From assembly GCF_000015045.1 (NCBI RefSeq), contig NC_008607.1, positions 1 through 64,000 of the forward strand: a DNA stretch of 64,000 nucleotides, given 5' to 3'. The notes under the pieces were generated by a model. The model ran no database searches. It saw only the letters and a list, made by a program, of their open reading frames with translations, and was not told the DNA's origin. Below, one piece after another: positions 17,840-27,795 of the stretch (position 1 is its first letter; every line of letters starts with the position of its first letter). This DNA comes from Pelobacter propionicus DSM 2379 (GTDB taxonomy: Bacteria > Desulfobacterota > Desulfuromonadia > Geobacterales > Pseudopelobacteraceae). A program made the translations under genes and the position numbers.

Positions 17840-18505
17840 ATGGCACTCATCGAAATCAGTAATCTGAAGAAACAGTACACCAGCGGCGACGATGTCGTCG
17901 AAGCGCTGCGCGGTGTGAGTATATGCATTGAGAGCGGAGAATTCATCACCATCATGGGGCAGTCAGGTTCCGGCAAGAGCACCCTGCTGTCCGTTCTTGG
18001 CGGGATGAATCATCCCACTACGGGCGAAGTCGAGATGGCCGGTGTAAAACTGTATCGGCTTCCCGGTGAAAAGCTGGCCGACTTCCGTGCACAGAATCTG
18101 GGTTTTGTCTTCCAGTCCTTCCATCTGATCCCCTATCTGACCGCCATGGAGAACGTCATGCTGCCGCTGGCCATAGTCAAAATGAGCTCGGCAGCACAAG
18201 AGAGCGCTGCCCGTCAGGCACTCGTACGGGTCGGCCTCGGCAACAAACTCGACCGTCTCCCCAATCAGCTCTCCGGTGGAGAACAGGAGCGGGTCGCCAT
18301 TGCCCGGGCGATTGTCAACAACCCACACATTCTCCTGGCTGATGAGCCGACCGGCAACCTGGACTCCACAACTAGCGAGGAGGTCATGGCGCTCTTCCTC
18401 GAACTGAACGACGCGGGCCAAACCGTTGTCATGGTAACGCACAATCCGGATAACGGCCTCTATGCCGACCGGACCATAACCCTGAAAGACGGTATGGTCG
18501 TTTGA
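17840..18505 (+). CDS. MacB/LolD-like ABC transporter ATPase
   Basis: This is a complete ABC ATPase of 221 aa: Walker [11 protein letters not shown]-loop [10 protein letters not shown], signature [15 protein letters not shown], Walker [13 protein letters not shown] and switch histidine VMVTHN. It energises the permease encoded just upstream. Its stop overlaps the TTG start of the M23 peptidase gene, which suggests that the ABC pair and the peptidase act together, as FtsEX does with EnvC. The substrate, if any, is unknown. Confidence 0.93.
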   Translation: MALIEISNLKKQYTSGDDVVEALRGVSICIESGEFITIMGQSGSGKSTLLSVLGGMNHPTTGEVEMAGVKLYRLPGEKLADFRAQNLGFVFQSFHLIPYLTAMENVMLPLAIVKMSSAAQESAARQALVRVGLGNKLDRLPNQLSGGEQERVAIARAIVNNPHILLADEPTGNLDSTTSEEVMALFLELNDAGQTVVMVTHNPDNGLYADRTITLKDGMVV

Positions 18506-19083
18506 AAGCAATACTGATTCTGACAGTGATGCTGTTGTCTCTGCCGCTCGTTGCGCTTGCGGATAGTGACCTGCCGGTAGAGAACGGTGTCGTGACGTCT
18601 GGAGTTGGATGGAGGGTCGATCCGTTTGGAAGCGGCAAACGTTTCTTCCACCGCGGCACTGATATCGCAGTTCCGGTCGGCACCCCGGTACGGGCCACCC
18701 GCAAAGGGCGTATAGTATTTGCAGGAATCCGTCACGGGTATGGATCCGCTGTCATCATCGAACATGCCAATGGAGACAGCACTCTCTATGGGCATAATTC
18801 ACTCCTGCGAGTTAATTCCGGCGAGACGGTCGAATCCGGTACGGTCATAGCTTTTTCAGGGAACAGCGGTAGATCGACCGGTCCCCATGTGCATTACGAA
18901 AAAATACCAGGGAACCGACCACTCATCGAGGAACCCGAAATTGTTGAAGTAACCGCGCATAAGCCTGATAACAACGATCAAAGGAAAATAATGGAGCAGA
19001 AACTGGATGACACAGTGAGTTCCCTTATCCGGAAAATAAAAGGGAACTCCGGGCCTCCTGAAACCATCGGACAGGGCGGATAG
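18502..19083 (+). CDS. Exported M23 (LytM) peptidase
   Basis: A signal peptide (ILTVMLLSLPLVALA) precedes a LytM domain with the zinc ligands in FFHRGTDIA and GPHVHYE and the usual GYGSAVIIEHANG and YGHNS segments. M23 enzymes cut peptidoglycan cross-links; some family members are inactive activators. The TTG at 18502 overlaps the ATPase stop (TTGA), which implies coupling. The C-terminal 45 residues are charged and not part of the domain. In a metal-resistance operon it might open the wall for assembly of the efflux complex or repair the envelope, but this is speculation. Confidence 0.85.
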   Translation: MKAILILTVMLLSLPLVALADSDLPVENGVVTSGVGWRVDPFGSGKRFFHRGTDIAVPVGTPVRATRKGRIVFAGIRHGYGSAVIIEHANGDSTLYGHNSLLRVNSGETVESGTVIAFSGNSGRSTGPHVHYEKIPGNRPLIEEPEIVEVTAHKPDNNDQRKIMEQKLDDTVSSLIRKIKGNSGPPETIGQGG

Positions 19084-19090
19084 ACCAGCC

Positions 19091-20209
19091 ATGGGAAAAT
19101 CAACTCTTCTGCGCACGCTATTACTGGCGGCGTTCATCACCGGCATCAGCTTGCTTCACTATTTCACACCGCTTCACCTTCCCTATCTGCATGACATTTT
19201 CCAGCGGCTCTACTATCTGCCGATCATTCTGGCTGCCCTCTGGTTCGGTTTACGTGGTGGATTGCTCTGCTCGATTGTTGTCAGCGTCGCCTATGCCCCC
19301 CATATTCTTTTCCAGTGGGGTGGACAGATGACCATGGAGATGGAGAAATACCTTGAAATCCTGCTGTACAATATTGTTGGCGGGGTAACTGGCCTGCTGT
19401 CTCAATGGGAGCGCGAACGTACGGTAGAACTCCAGAAAACCGCACGGGGCCTTGAAGAATCCTACCAGAAACTGCGCCATCAATCGGAGCGGATCATCGC
19501 AATTGAAGAACAGTTGAGGCGGTCTGAGAAACTATCCACTCTGGGAGAGATGGCAGCGGTATTGGCTCATGAAATACGTAATCCACTTGGCTCCATTCGA
19601 GGAACCGCAGAAATTCTGAAAGACGACTACAAGCCTGAGAACCCCAAGTATGAGTTCATCGAAATCCAGATCAGGGAAACCGAGCGCCTGAATCGGGTTG
19701 TGGAGGACTTTCTGCATATGGCACGCCCGCAACCGACTGACATGCAGTCATGTCAGGTCCTGGACGAACTGGAAATGATTTCAACCCTGCTTTTGAGCGG
19801 TGCCCGGGAGCGGCAGATCACACTCGAACTGAAATCGCCACCTTTTCCAGTTACAATCCAAGCCGATGGGGATAAGCTTCGCCAAGCTTTTCTGAATATC
19901 ATCATCAACGCATTACAGGCTACACCAATCGGCGGCAGGGTACTCATTTCCACAACGGTGCACGCGTCAACAACCTGTGAAATTCAATTTCATGATACCG
20001 GGCCAGGAATGGATGCTGCGACGATGGAGAGGATGTTTGAGCCATTTTTTACCACCAAGCCGGGCGGAACCGGTTTGGGGCTGGTTATCACCAAAAAAAT
20101 TATTGAAACCCATGGCGGCACATTGATGGTGGAAAGCGAGGTCGGTAAGGGGACGACCGTCATCGTCAAATTGCCGATGCAGACTGCGGCAAATGGAGGA
20201 ATGCCTTGA
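19091..20209 (+). CDS. Membrane histidine kinase (ZraS/NtrB-like) of the metal regulon
   Basis: A four-helix DUF4118-like membrane domain (about residues 8-105) precedes a coiled linker. HisKA follows with EMAAVLAHEIRNPLGS (His near residue 160), then HATPase_c (DTGPGMDAATMERMFEPFF, GGTGLGLVITKK). No periplasmic domain is visible, so the signal is probably sensed in the membrane. The kinase domain is of the class that partners sigma-54 activators, and exactly such a regulator is encoded next with an overlapping start. The N-terminus closely resembles that of the HD-GYP protein at 14279. Confidence 0.9.
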   Translation: MGKSTLLRTLLLAAFITGISLLHYFTPLHLPYLHDIFQRLYYLPIILAALWFGLRGGLLCSIVVSVAYAPHILFQWGGQMTMEMEKYLEILLYNIVGGVTGLLSQWERERTVELQKTARGLEESYQKLRHQSERIIAIEEQLRRSEKLSTLGEMAAVLAHEIRNPLGSIRGTAEILKDDYKPENPKYEFIEIQIRETERLNRVVEDFLHMARPQPTDMQSCQVLDELEMISTLLLSGARERQITLELKSPPFPVTIQADGDKLRQAFLNIIINALQATPIGGRVLISTTVHASTTCEIQFHDTGPGMDAATMERMFEPFFTTKPGGTGLGLVITKKIIETHGGTLMVESEVGKGTTVIVKLPMQTAANGGMP

Positions 20210-21561
20210 AAGCGAAGATTCTTATAATTGATGATGACACGTCATTGCGGCGGGTACTTGAATATAACCTCCAGGAAGAGGACTACGAGGTTCATGCCGC
20301 CTCCTCGGGGGAGGAAGGCTTGTATCTGTTCGGCCAGTTCCGGCCCAATCTGGTCATCACCGACATGAAAATGTCCGGCATGGATGGACTGATGGTACTC
20401 AAGTCCATCAAGGAACGCTCCCCGGAGACACTGGTGATCATTATAACCGCCTTCGGAACTGTTGATGTAGCCGTGGAAGCCATGAAGACCGGAGCATACG
20501 ACTACATCACCAAACCGTTCAACAGGGATGCACTCAAGCTGACGGTCAAAAAGGCGCTCCAGTTCAGCGGGCTGGCTGAAGAGAATAAACGTTTGAAGAG
20601 TGAGTTGTCGGATAAAGCGGATTTCCGCACAATCGTTGGGTCATCCAAAGAGATGGAGAAAGTCTTTGAGGTAATCCGCAAGGTGGCTGACACCGAGGCC
20701 GCGGTATTGATCACCGGTGAATCAGGCACGGGGAAAGAGCTGGTCGCTCGCTCCATTCATGCCAACAGTTCCCGGCGGGACGCTCCGTTCATTGCCATCA
20801 ATTGCGCCGCCATCCCACGCGAATTAATGGAAAGCGAACTTTTTGGCCATGTCAGGGGGGCGTTTACCGGTGCCGTCCGGGACAAAACCGGCAAGTTCCA
20901 GCTGGCCGACGGTGGGACGCTCTTTCTGGACGAGGTTGGCGATCTGCCGGTGGAACTTCAGCCCAAGCTGCTCAGGGCGCTGCAGGAAAAGGACGTGGAG
21001 CCCGTGGGAAGCACGAAGGTCCAGAAACTTGATGTCCGCATCATATCCGCCACCAACCTGAAAATAGACAAGGCGATGACTGACGGCACGTTTCGAGAAG
21101 ACCTCTATTACCGGTTATCGGTGATTCCAATTCACTTGCCTCCACTTCGCGCAAGGCGCACGGATATCCCGATTCTTATCAAATATTTCTGCGGCAAACA
21201 TGATAGCGACAAAATAACCTTTGATAAGGATGCCCTTGAAGCACTGGTCATGTACCCCTGGCCGGGAAACGTACGAGAGCTGGAAAACACCGTCGAACGG
21301 CTGCTCATAATGCGAGACAGTGCCGTTATCAGCCTCAATGATCTGCCGGAGAAATTTTTGGAGAATAGCACACCGGGGAGTGCGATCGTTAAACTGCCTG
21401 ACGAAGGATACCCTCTTGAACAGCTGGAGCGGGAGGTTGTGGTTGAGGCTTTGGAGCGCAACGCATGGAACCAAACCGCCGCTGCCCGTTTTTTAAGGAT
21501 TCCCCGCCATACGCTCATCTACCGCCTTGAAAAATATGGCATTGTGCCGCCGAATAAATAA
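20206..21561 (+). CDS. Sigma-54-dependent response regulator (NtrC/ZraR family)
   Basis: The receiver domain has the phosphoacceptor in [10 protein letters not shown] (about Asp53). The AAA+ domain has GESGTGKE, the sigma-54 contact loop GAFTGA (about residue 220), DEVGDLP and the arginine-finger region. The C-terminal Fis-type HTH is [28 protein letters not shown]. The TTG start at 20206 overlaps the kinase stop and has GGAGGA just upstream. Known ZraR-like proteins bind dyads upstream of sigma-54 promoters, so the GAATATTC pairs at 11210, 15287, 21628 and 28606 are likely targets. This is the only sigma-54 activator in the window. Confidence 0.92.
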   Translation: MKAKILIIDDDTSLRRVLEYNLQEEDYEVHAASSGEEGLYLFGQFRPNLVITDMKMSGMDGLMVLKSIKERSPETLVIIITAFGTVDVAVEAMKTGAYDYITKPFNRDALKLTVKKALQFSGLAEENKRLKSELSDKADFRTIVGSSKEMEKVFEVIRKVADTEAAVLITGESGTGKELVARSIHANSSRRDAPFIAINCAAIPRELMESELFGHVRGAFTGAVRDKTGKFQLADGGTLFLDEVGDLPVELQPKLLRALQEKDVEPVGSTKVQKLDVRIISATNLKIDKAMTDGTFREDLYYRLSVIPIHLPPLRARRTDIPILIKYFCGKHDSDKITFDKDALEALVMYPWPGNVRELENTVERLLIMRDSAVISLNDLPEKFLENSTPGSAIVKLPDEGYPLEQLEREVVVEALERNAWNQTAAARFLRIPRHTLIYRLEKYGIVPPNK

Positions 21562-21623
21562 ATAAGCCATTCCTTGCAGTATAATTGGTTTATGTTGAAG
21601 TACATATTGATCATCAACTTGGT

Positions 21624-21660
21624 TGCGGAATATTCGACCCGTTGCGAGGAATATTCCGCA
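21624..21660 (+). promoter_or_regulatory. Perfect 37-bp palindrome, enhancer for the efflux operon
   Basis: TGCGGAATATTC and its exact inverse GAATATTCCGCA flank 13 bases, giving two GAATATTC boxes at 21628 and 21649. It lies 63 bases after the activator gene and about 105 bases before the cus-type operon. A possible sigma-54 promoter, TGGCATGCTCTGTGTA at 21713-21728, lacks the -12 GC (it has GT). The palindrome is the strongest operator-like sequence in the window. Confidence 0.65.
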
Positions 21661-21766
21661 TAATCCACGCGGGCTATCATTGTTAATTCAATAAAATAAG
21701 CGTGATAGTGTTTGGCATGCTCTGTGTATCTGCATCCGTATCGACATTTCACCGTCAGGAGTTCCC

Positions 21767-23107
21767 ATGAAAAGACTTCGCACGCTTGTACTACTGATAT
21801 TGATGTTTGTTCCGTCTGCTTTGACATGGGCAGAAGAACCAAAATTGCCTGCCGAAGACCTGGCAAGCCTTGTTGACACAGCAATCACCAACAATCCGGA
21901 ACTAAAGTCTTCCCAGGCCCGCTGGCAGATGTTCAGGAACAGAATTGCCCAGGCGCGCTCCTTTGACGATCCGATGCTGATGCTCAAGCTCCAAAACGGC
22001 CTGGTGAACTCCCCCTTCAACTTCAGACGCGACAGCATGACCCAGAAGGTTATAGGCCTTAGCCAGCAGATCCCTTTCTGGGGAAAACGCGGGCTCAAGG
22101 AAGAGGTGGCCGCGAACGATGCCGAGTCGTATCGTTGGCAGGTGGATGAACGGAGACTCGAACTCGCCAGGATGGTGAAGGAGACCTACTACCAGATATT
22201 CTTTGCCGATAGATCCCTGGAGATCGTCGCCAAAAACATCCGGATTCTTGACGACTTCATCACCCTCGCCGAGACCAAGTACGCCGTCGGCCAGGGCGCG
22301 CAGCAGGATATCTTCAAATCACAGGTTGAGCGTTCGAAGATGCTCGACATGAAGATCTCCCTGGAACAGGAACGGAAAAGCCTTGTGGCGGCCCTGAATG
22401 CCCTGCTCTATCGCTCCCCGGAAACGGCGGTGGGCAGGATTCCCGACTTCGAGATCCAGCCGTTGCCACTTTCAGCCAGGGATTTGAGGGAAACGGCTCT
22501 CAAGAAACGCCCCATGATCAAGAGCCTGCAGGCCCTGATCGACAAAGGAGAGGCGGGGCGCAGGCTGGCCAGGAAGGAGTTCTACCCGGACTTCAACGTC
22601 TCCCTGGAATACATGCAGCGCGAGCCGGCCATGGGCAGTGACGGCGCCGACATGTACAGTCTGGGTGTCACGTTCAACCTGCCTGTAAGGCGGGAGCGTC
22701 GTCATGCAATGGTGGCTGAATCAAATTCAGAGATCAGTATGGCGACAGAGGAATTGAACGGCTTGCGGAACACCATTGATTCCGGCATTTCCGACCTGCT
22801 CGCCAAGCTGGAGAAACGGGAAAAACTGGTCATGCTCTTCAAGACCGGCATCATTCCCCAGGCCGAGCAGTCCCTTGAGTCGGCCACCATCGGTTACCGC
22901 GTCAACAAGGTCGATTTCCTGAGCCTGCTCGACAGCAGGGTAACCCTGTTCAATTACGAGCGTGAACTATACGAGTCCCAAGCTGAGTACATGATGGGGC
23001 TGGCACAGCTCGAAGCGCTTGTCGGCACCGATCCGGCGATGCCGCAAACGGGACCGGGCAAAGTCCCGACTATCGTACCTCCCGTGCCGTCCGAGCCTGA
23101 ACATTGA
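21767..23107 (+). CDS. TolC-family outer-membrane factor of a CusCBA-type pump
   Basis: A signal peptide (TLVLLILMFVPSALTWA) is followed by an outer-membrane efflux protein with the two helical hairpin repeats of the TolC fold (DLASLVDTAITNNPELKSSQARWQMF; YAVGQGAQQDIFKSQVERSKML; YRVNKVDFLSLLDSRVTLFNYERELYE). At 446 aa it matches CusC/CzcC-type proteins. It forms the exit duct for the adaptor and RND pump encoded next (36 and 73 bases apart). It follows the paired GAATATTC palindrome, so the operon is probably induced by the adjacent two-component system. Confidence 0.9.
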   Translation: MKRLRTLVLLILMFVPSALTWAEEPKLPAEDLASLVDTAITNNPELKSSQARWQMFRNRIAQARSFDDPMLMLKLQNGLVNSPFNFRRDSMTQKVIGLSQQIPFWGKRGLKEEVAANDAESYRWQVDERRLELARMVKETYYQIFFADRSLEIVAKNIRILDDFITLAETKYAVGQGAQQDIFKSQVERSKMLDMKISLEQERKSLVAALNALLYRSPETAVGRIPDFEIQPLPLSARDLRETALKKRPMIKSLQALIDKGEAGRRLARKEFYPDFNVSLEYMQREPAMGSDGADMYSLGVTFNLPVRRERRHAMVAESNSEISMATEELNGLRNTIDSGISDLLAKLEKREKLVMLFKTGIIPQAEQSLESATIGYRVNKVDFLSLLDSRVTLFNYERELYESQAEYMMGLAQLEALVGTDPAMPQTGPGKVPTIVPPVPSEPEH

Positions 23108-23143
23108 TTTCAGCATTAAAATTCACGATACCGAGGCACGACC

Positions 23144-24562
23144 ATGGCCCTGAACAAGAAAATCGCAATTCCCCTGATGGTAATCATTCTGGCTTCGGCA
23201 GCAGGAGGCGGCTGGCTTCTGTGGCACAAGAAGCAGCCCGGCACGGCAGCTGATCAAAAAACGGCCCAAGGGAAGCAGCTTTACACCTGCTCGATGCACC
23301 CGTTCATCATCAAGGACAAGCCGGGTACCTGTCCGATTTGCGGAATGGAGCTGATCAAGAAGATCGAAAGTGCCACTGACGGCGCTGCCATGACGGCCGA
23401 GCAGAAGCAGCAGGCCGACATGCTCGGACATGTCTCCCTTTCTCCGACCCAGCGGGTCATGGCCAATGTGGCCACGGTGGAGGTCAGGCAGCAGTCACTC
23501 AACAAGGAGATCAACGCCGTGGGGATCGTGCAGTTTGACCAGTCGCGGCAGGCCAAGGTCACCGCCTGGATCGCCGGGCGCATCGATAAACTCAATGTCA
23601 GCACCGTGGGGGCCTACGTCAGCAAAAACAGGCCGGTGGCTGAAGTCTATTCGCCTGATCTGATGTCGACCCAGCAGGAATACCTTCTGGCCATCAAGAG
23701 TCGTGACCAGCTGAAAAATTCCCCGATCCCCTCCATTTCCCAGAATGGCGAAGGGTTGGTGGCCTCGGCCAAACAGCGCCTGATGCTGTTCGGGGTCAAG
23801 GAGAGCCAGATAGCCGCACTGGAAAAGGCCGGCAAGCCGAATATCCGTCTCCCGATCTACACGCCACTCTCCGGTATCGTCATTGAAAAGATGGTGCAGC
23901 AAGGTCAGTACGTCAATACCGGCGACGTCCTGTTCAGTATTGCCGATCTTTCCACGGTCTGGGTGGAAGTCGAGGTCTACGAGAACGAGTTCCCCAATAT
24001 TCATATCGGACAGCAGGTGGAGATCCGCTCCCAGTCCTTTCCCGGAAAACCGTTCACCGGTCGGGTTGCTTTCATTTACCCCTTCCTCGACCCCAAGACC
24101 CGAACAGTCAAGGCTCGCGTTGCCATGCCCAATCCCGGCATGAAACTGAAACCGGACATGTTCGTCAACGCCATCATCAAGGTGCCATTGGGCTCGGCAA
24201 TTGTTGTGCCTGTCACCGCGGTCATGGACACCGGCAAGCGCCGGGTGGCTTGGGTGGAGAGCTCGCCGGGAATGTTCGAGCCGCGTGATGTCCAGGTCGG
24301 ACAGCAGACCGACGACAAGATCCAGATCCTGTCGGGGCTCAAGCCGGGCGACAAAGTGGCGGTATCCGGCGGTTACCTGATCGACTCTGAATCGCAACTG
24401 AAGGGTGGGGCTGGACAGGATCACAGCAAGCATACCGGCGGCAAGCCCGCAACAATGGGGCAGTCCCCGGCAGCAGATCCGCAGCCCCCGGGAGGTCACG
24501 AAGGGCATGGAGCGCCGCCGGCCAGGAATGATTCACTGAAGATGGATGATATGAAGATGTGA
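23144..24562 (+). CDS. cusB: CusB-type periplasmic adaptor with N-terminal metal-binding domain
   Basis: One N-terminal membrane or signal helix (IPLMVIILASAAGGGWLLWH) is followed by the short heavy-metal-binding domain YTCSMHPFIIKDKPGTCPICGMEL (residues about 46-70, Cys, Met and His ligands). Barrel-sandwich and beta-barrel domains of membrane-fusion proteins come next (RIDKLNVSTVGAYVSKNRPVAEVYSPD; LSGIVIEKMVQQGQYVNTGD). A His/Met-rich C-terminus (HEGHGAPP...MDDMKM) ends the protein. CusB adaptors hand Cu(I)/Ag(I) to CusA. The metal-binding domain at the N-terminus is typical of adaptors in this type of pump. Confidence 0.92.
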   Translation: MALNKKIAIPLMVIILASAAGGGWLLWHKKQPGTAADQKTAQGKQLYTCSMHPFIIKDKPGTCPICGMELIKKIESATDGAAMTAEQKQQADMLGHVSLSPTQRVMANVATVEVRQQSLNKEINAVGIVQFDQSRQAKVTAWIAGRIDKLNVSTVGAYVSKNRPVAEVYSPDLMSTQQEYLLAIKSRDQLKNSPIPSISQNGEGLVASAKQRLMLFGVKESQIAALEKAGKPNIRLPIYTPLSGIVIEKMVQQGQYVNTGDVLFSIADLSTVWVEVEVYENEFPNIHIGQQVEIRSQSFPGKPFTGRVAFIYPFLDPKTRTVKARVAMPNPGMKLKPDMFVNAIIKVPLGSAIVVPVTAVMDTGKRRVAWVESSPGMFEPRDVQVGQQTDDKIQILSGLKPGDKVAVSGGYLIDSESQLKGGAGQDHSKHTGGKPATMGQSPAADPQPPGGHEGHGAPPARNDSLKMDDMKM

Positions 24563-24566
24563 TCGT

Positions 24567-24622
24567 AGGGGCGGCCCCATGTGGCTGCCCTTTCATGGGT
24601 AATCACACGGGGTTGCCCCTAC
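24567..24622. repeat. REP-like inverted repeat between adaptor and pump genes
   Basis: GTAGGGGCGGCCCCATGTG and CACACGGGGTTGCCCCTAC form an imperfect inverted repeat filling most of the 73-base gap. Such GGGGC-rich palindromes are common intergenic repeats in bacteria. It could modulate relative expression of adaptor and pump through an mRNA hairpin. Confidence 0.6.
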
Positions 24623-24635
24623 ATGGGGATGTGCA

Positions 24636-27600
24636 ATGGTCGAAAAAATCATCGAATATTCCGCCCGCAACCGGGTCATCATCCTGATGATCTTCGGGCT
24701 GGTCATCGCGGCGGGCATCTGGTCGGTCTACAGGACACCGGTGGATGCCATTCCCGACCTGTCCGACAACCAGGTGATTGTCTTTACCGATTACCCCGGT
24801 CGTTCGCCTCAGGTGGTGGAGGACCAGGTCACCTACCCCCTGGCGGTCAACCTGCAGGGACTGCCCCAGGTTCGCGCCGTGCGCGCCTCCAGTGCCTTCG
24901 GTTTCTCCATGATCTACGTGATCTTCGAGGACAAGGCCGATATTTACTGGGCCAGGACGCGTGTGCTGGAACGCTTGAACTACGCCGCCTCACTGCTGCC
25001 GTCCGGCGTCGTCCCGACCCTGGGGCCGGACGGCACCGGTGTCGGCCACGTCTTCTGGTACACCATCGAGGGTAAGGGCTATGACCTGGAGCAGTTGCGC
25101 ACCCTGCAGGACTGGTTTGTGCGCTACCAGCTCAACACCGTTCAGGGTGTGGCCGAGGTGGCATCCATCGGCGGTTTTGTCCGCGAATACCAGATCGAAC
25201 TGGACCCGAACAAACTGTTTGCCTACAACATCAAAGTCGGCAAGGTCATGGAAGCGGTCAAGGCCTCCAATAAGGATGTGGGTGGCAGGCTGATTGAACA
25301 GGCCGATGCCGAGTACCTGATCCGTGGTCGCGGTTACGTCAAGTCCAAGGATGATCTGGAGAACATCGTGGTCGGCGCCGACATGCGCGGCACGCCGATT
25401 TATCTGAAAAACCTGGGCACTGTTCAGATGGGGGGCGCCATCCGACGAGGGCTCATGGATATGAACGGCGAAGGTGAGGCGGTCGGCGGCATCGTGGTCA
25501 TGCGTTACGGCGAAAATGCCAAGGATGTCATTGACCGGGTCAAGGTCAAGATCAAGGAGTTGGAAAAAGGTCTGCCACCCGGCGTGAAGATCATGGTCTC
25601 CTATGACCGCTCCGACCTGATCGCGCGGGCGGTGGATACGCTGAAAAGAAACCTGTTGGAGGAATCAGTCGTCGTCTCGGTGGTCATTCTGGTATTCCTG
25701 CTCCATTTCCAGAGTGCCCTGGTGATCGTGCTGACCTTGCCGATCGCGGTCCTGATCGCCTTCATTACCATGAAGCTGATGGGAGTCACCTCCAACATCA
25801 TGTCCCTGGGGGGCATCGCCATCGCCATCGGCGTACTGGTGGACGCCGGGGTGATCATGGTGGAGAACTGCTACCGGCACCTCTCGGAAATGCCGCCCGA
25901 GGATCGCAAGGAAAAGCGTCTTGAGGTAATCATCACCTCGGCCAAACAGGTTGGTCGCGCAATCTTCTTCTCCCTGGCAATCATCGTGCTCTCCTTTGTG
26001 CCGGTCTTCATGCTGGAGGGGCAGGAAGGGAAACTCTTCCATCCGCTGGCATTCACCAAGACCTTCTCCATGATGGGCTCCGCCATGATCGCCATCACGC
26101 TGGTGCCGGTACTGATGTACTATTTCATGCGCGGCAAGATGCCGCCGGAGAGTTCCAATCCGGTTTCGACTTTTTTCATAAAATTGTATTCACCGGTTAT
26201 CCGCTGGGTGCTGGTCTGGAAAAAGACCACCATCGCCCTTAACCTCGTGGCCCTGGCCATTGCCGTGCCGATGTTCATGCAGCTTGGTTCCGAGTTCATG
26301 CCGCCGTTGGATGAGGGGTCGCTGCTCTACATGCCGGTTACGCTCCCCAACGTATCGATTACCGAAGCCAAGCGGCTGATCCAGGTGCAGGACACGATCA
26401 TCAAGAGCGTACCCGAGGTTGAACATGTTCTCGGCAAGGTCGGCCGGGCCGAGACCTCCACCGACCCGGCGCCGGTCTCCATGTTCGAGAGCATCATAAT
26501 TCTCAAGCCCAAAGAGCAATGGCGGCCGGGGATGAAGAAGGCCGACATCGTGGCCGAGCTGGATTCCAGGCTCCAGCAGATCGGCGTGCGCAACGGCTGG
26601 ACCCAGCCGATCATCAACCGCATCAATATGCTCTCCACCGGGGTGCGTACCGACCTGGGGGTCAAGATCTTTGGGGCCGACTTGAATGTGCTCAAGGATC
26701 TGGCGCTTCAGGCCGAGGCGATCCTCAAGCCGATCAACGGCGCTGCCGATGTAGTTGCCGAGCGGGTCACCGGCGGCAATTATATCGACATCGACATCGA
26801 CCGCGAGGCGGCCGCACGCTACGGCGTCAATGTGGCCGATATCCAGGATGTCATCGAGACCGCCCTGGGGGGCGAGATGCTCTCCACCACCGTTGAGGGG
26901 CGTAACCGCTTCCCGATCCGGATCCGTTATCTGCGGGACTACCGTGACAACATCCCTGCCATCCGTCGCATTCTGGTGGCTGGTATGGAGGGCGCCCAGG
27001 TGCCGCTCTCCCTGGTAACCAGGCTGAAAATCTCCACCGGAGCGCCGGAGATCAACAGCGAGGGTGGGCTCCTGCGTTCGCTGGTCTTTCTCAACGTCCG
27101 TGGTCGCGACATGGGGGGCTTTGTAACCGAAGCCAAGCAGGTGCTGGAAAAGAACCTCAAGCTGCCACCAGGCTATTACGTGACCTGGTCCGGCCAGTGG
27201 GAGAACCAGATTCGCGCCAAAGCCCGTCTGCAGCTGCTGATTCCGCTGGGCATGGTGATCATCTTCATCCTGCTCTACTTCACCTTCCACTCGGCCCTGG
27301 AAGCCAGCATGGTCATGCTCTCGGTGCCCTTTGCCCTGGTGGGCGGAGTCTACCTGGTCTCAGCCCTGGGCTATAACCTGTCCGTGGCGGTGTGGGTCGG
27401 CTTCATCGCCCTGTACGGCATTGCCGTGGAAACCGGGGTGGTGATGGTGATCTATCTGCACGAGGCGCTGGACAAGAAACTGATCAACGGCCCCTGCACA
27501 GAACAGGATATTTACGACGCCACCTTCGAGGGGGCGGTCTTGAGGCTCAGGCCCAAGCTGATGACCGTGGCCGTGGCCCTGTTGGGTCTGTTGCCGATCA

Positions 27601-27773
27601 TGTGGTCAACCGGCACCGGAGCCGATGTGATGAAACCGATCGCCGCGCCCATGATCGGCGGGATGATCTCCTCGGCGGTGCATGTGCTGATCATGACGCC
27701 GGTGATCTTTGTACTGATGAAGAAGAGGGAATTACGGAAGGGGACGCTGAAGTACAGCGGGATGAAACACTAA
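24636..27773 (+). CDS. cusA: Heavy-metal RND efflux pump (CusA/CzcA family)
   Basis: This is the inner-membrane proton-driven RND transporter. Length (1045 aa) and motifs fit the HME subfamily: the N-terminal helix (RNRVIILMIFGLVIAAGIW), TPVDAIPDLSDNQVIVFTDYPGRSPQVVEDQVTYPL, the VDAGVIMVENCYRHL segment of helix 4, a periplasmic methionine-rich pore region (SEFMPPLDEGSLLYMP), and C-terminal helices with GIAVETGVVMVIYLHEA and MIGGMISSAVHVLIMTPVIF. In Cu(I)/Ag(I) pumps a DxxxN-type helix-4 signature and three periplasmic methionines are used. The neighbours (adaptor with metal domain, copA, csoR) favour Cu/Ag over Zn/Co/Cd, but substrate is not proven. Confidence 0.93.
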   Translation: MVEKIIEYSARNRVIILMIFGLVIAAGIWSVYRTPVDAIPDLSDNQVIVFTDYPGRSPQVVEDQVTYPLAVNLQGLPQVRAVRASSAFGFSMIYVIFEDKADIYWARTRVLERLNYAASLLPSGVVPTLGPDGTGVGHVFWYTIEGKGYDLEQLRTLQDWFVRYQLNTVQGVAEVASIGGFVREYQIELDPNKLFAYNIKVGKVMEAVKASNKDVGGRLIEQADAEYLIRGRGYVKSKDDLENIVVGADMRGTPIYLKNLGTVQMGGAIRRGLMDMNGEGEAVGGIVVMRYGENAKDVIDRVKVKIKELEKGLPPGVKIMVSYDRSDLIARAVDTLKRNLLEESVVVSVVILVFLLHFQSALVIVLTLPIAVLIAFITMKLMGVTSNIMSLGGIAIAIGVLVDAGVIMVENCYRHLSEMPPEDRKEKRLEVIITSAKQVGRAIFFSLAIIVLSFVPVFMLEGQEGKLFHPLAFTKTFSMMGSAMIAITLVPVLMYYFMRGKMPPESSNPVSTFFIKLYSPVIRWVLVWKKTTIALNLVALAIAVPMFMQLGSEFMPPLDEGSLLYMPVTLPNVSITEAKRLIQVQDTIIKSVPEVEHVLGKVGRAETSTDPAPVSMFESIIILKPKEQWRPGMKKADIVAELDSRLQQIGVRNGWTQPIINRINMLSTGVRTDLGVKIFGADLNVLKDLALQAEAILKPINGAADVVAERVTGGNYIDIDIDREAAARYGVNVADIQDVIETALGGEMLSTTVEGRNRFPIRIRYLRDYRDNIPAIRRILVAGMEGAQVPLSLVTRLKISTGAPEINSEGGLLRSLVFLNVRGRDMGGFVTEAKQVLEKNLKLPPGYYVTWSGQWENQIRAKARLQLLIPLGMVIIFILLYFTFHSALEASMVMLSVPFALVGGVYLVSALGYNLSVAVWVGFIALYGIAVETGVVMVIYLHEALDKKLINGPCTEQDIYDATFEGAVLRLRPKLMTVAVALLGLLPIMWSTGTGADVMKPIAAPMIGGMISSAVHVLIMTPVIFVLMKKRELRKGTLKYSGMKH

Positions 27774-27795
27774 CTTATTTCAAAATGATATTTTA

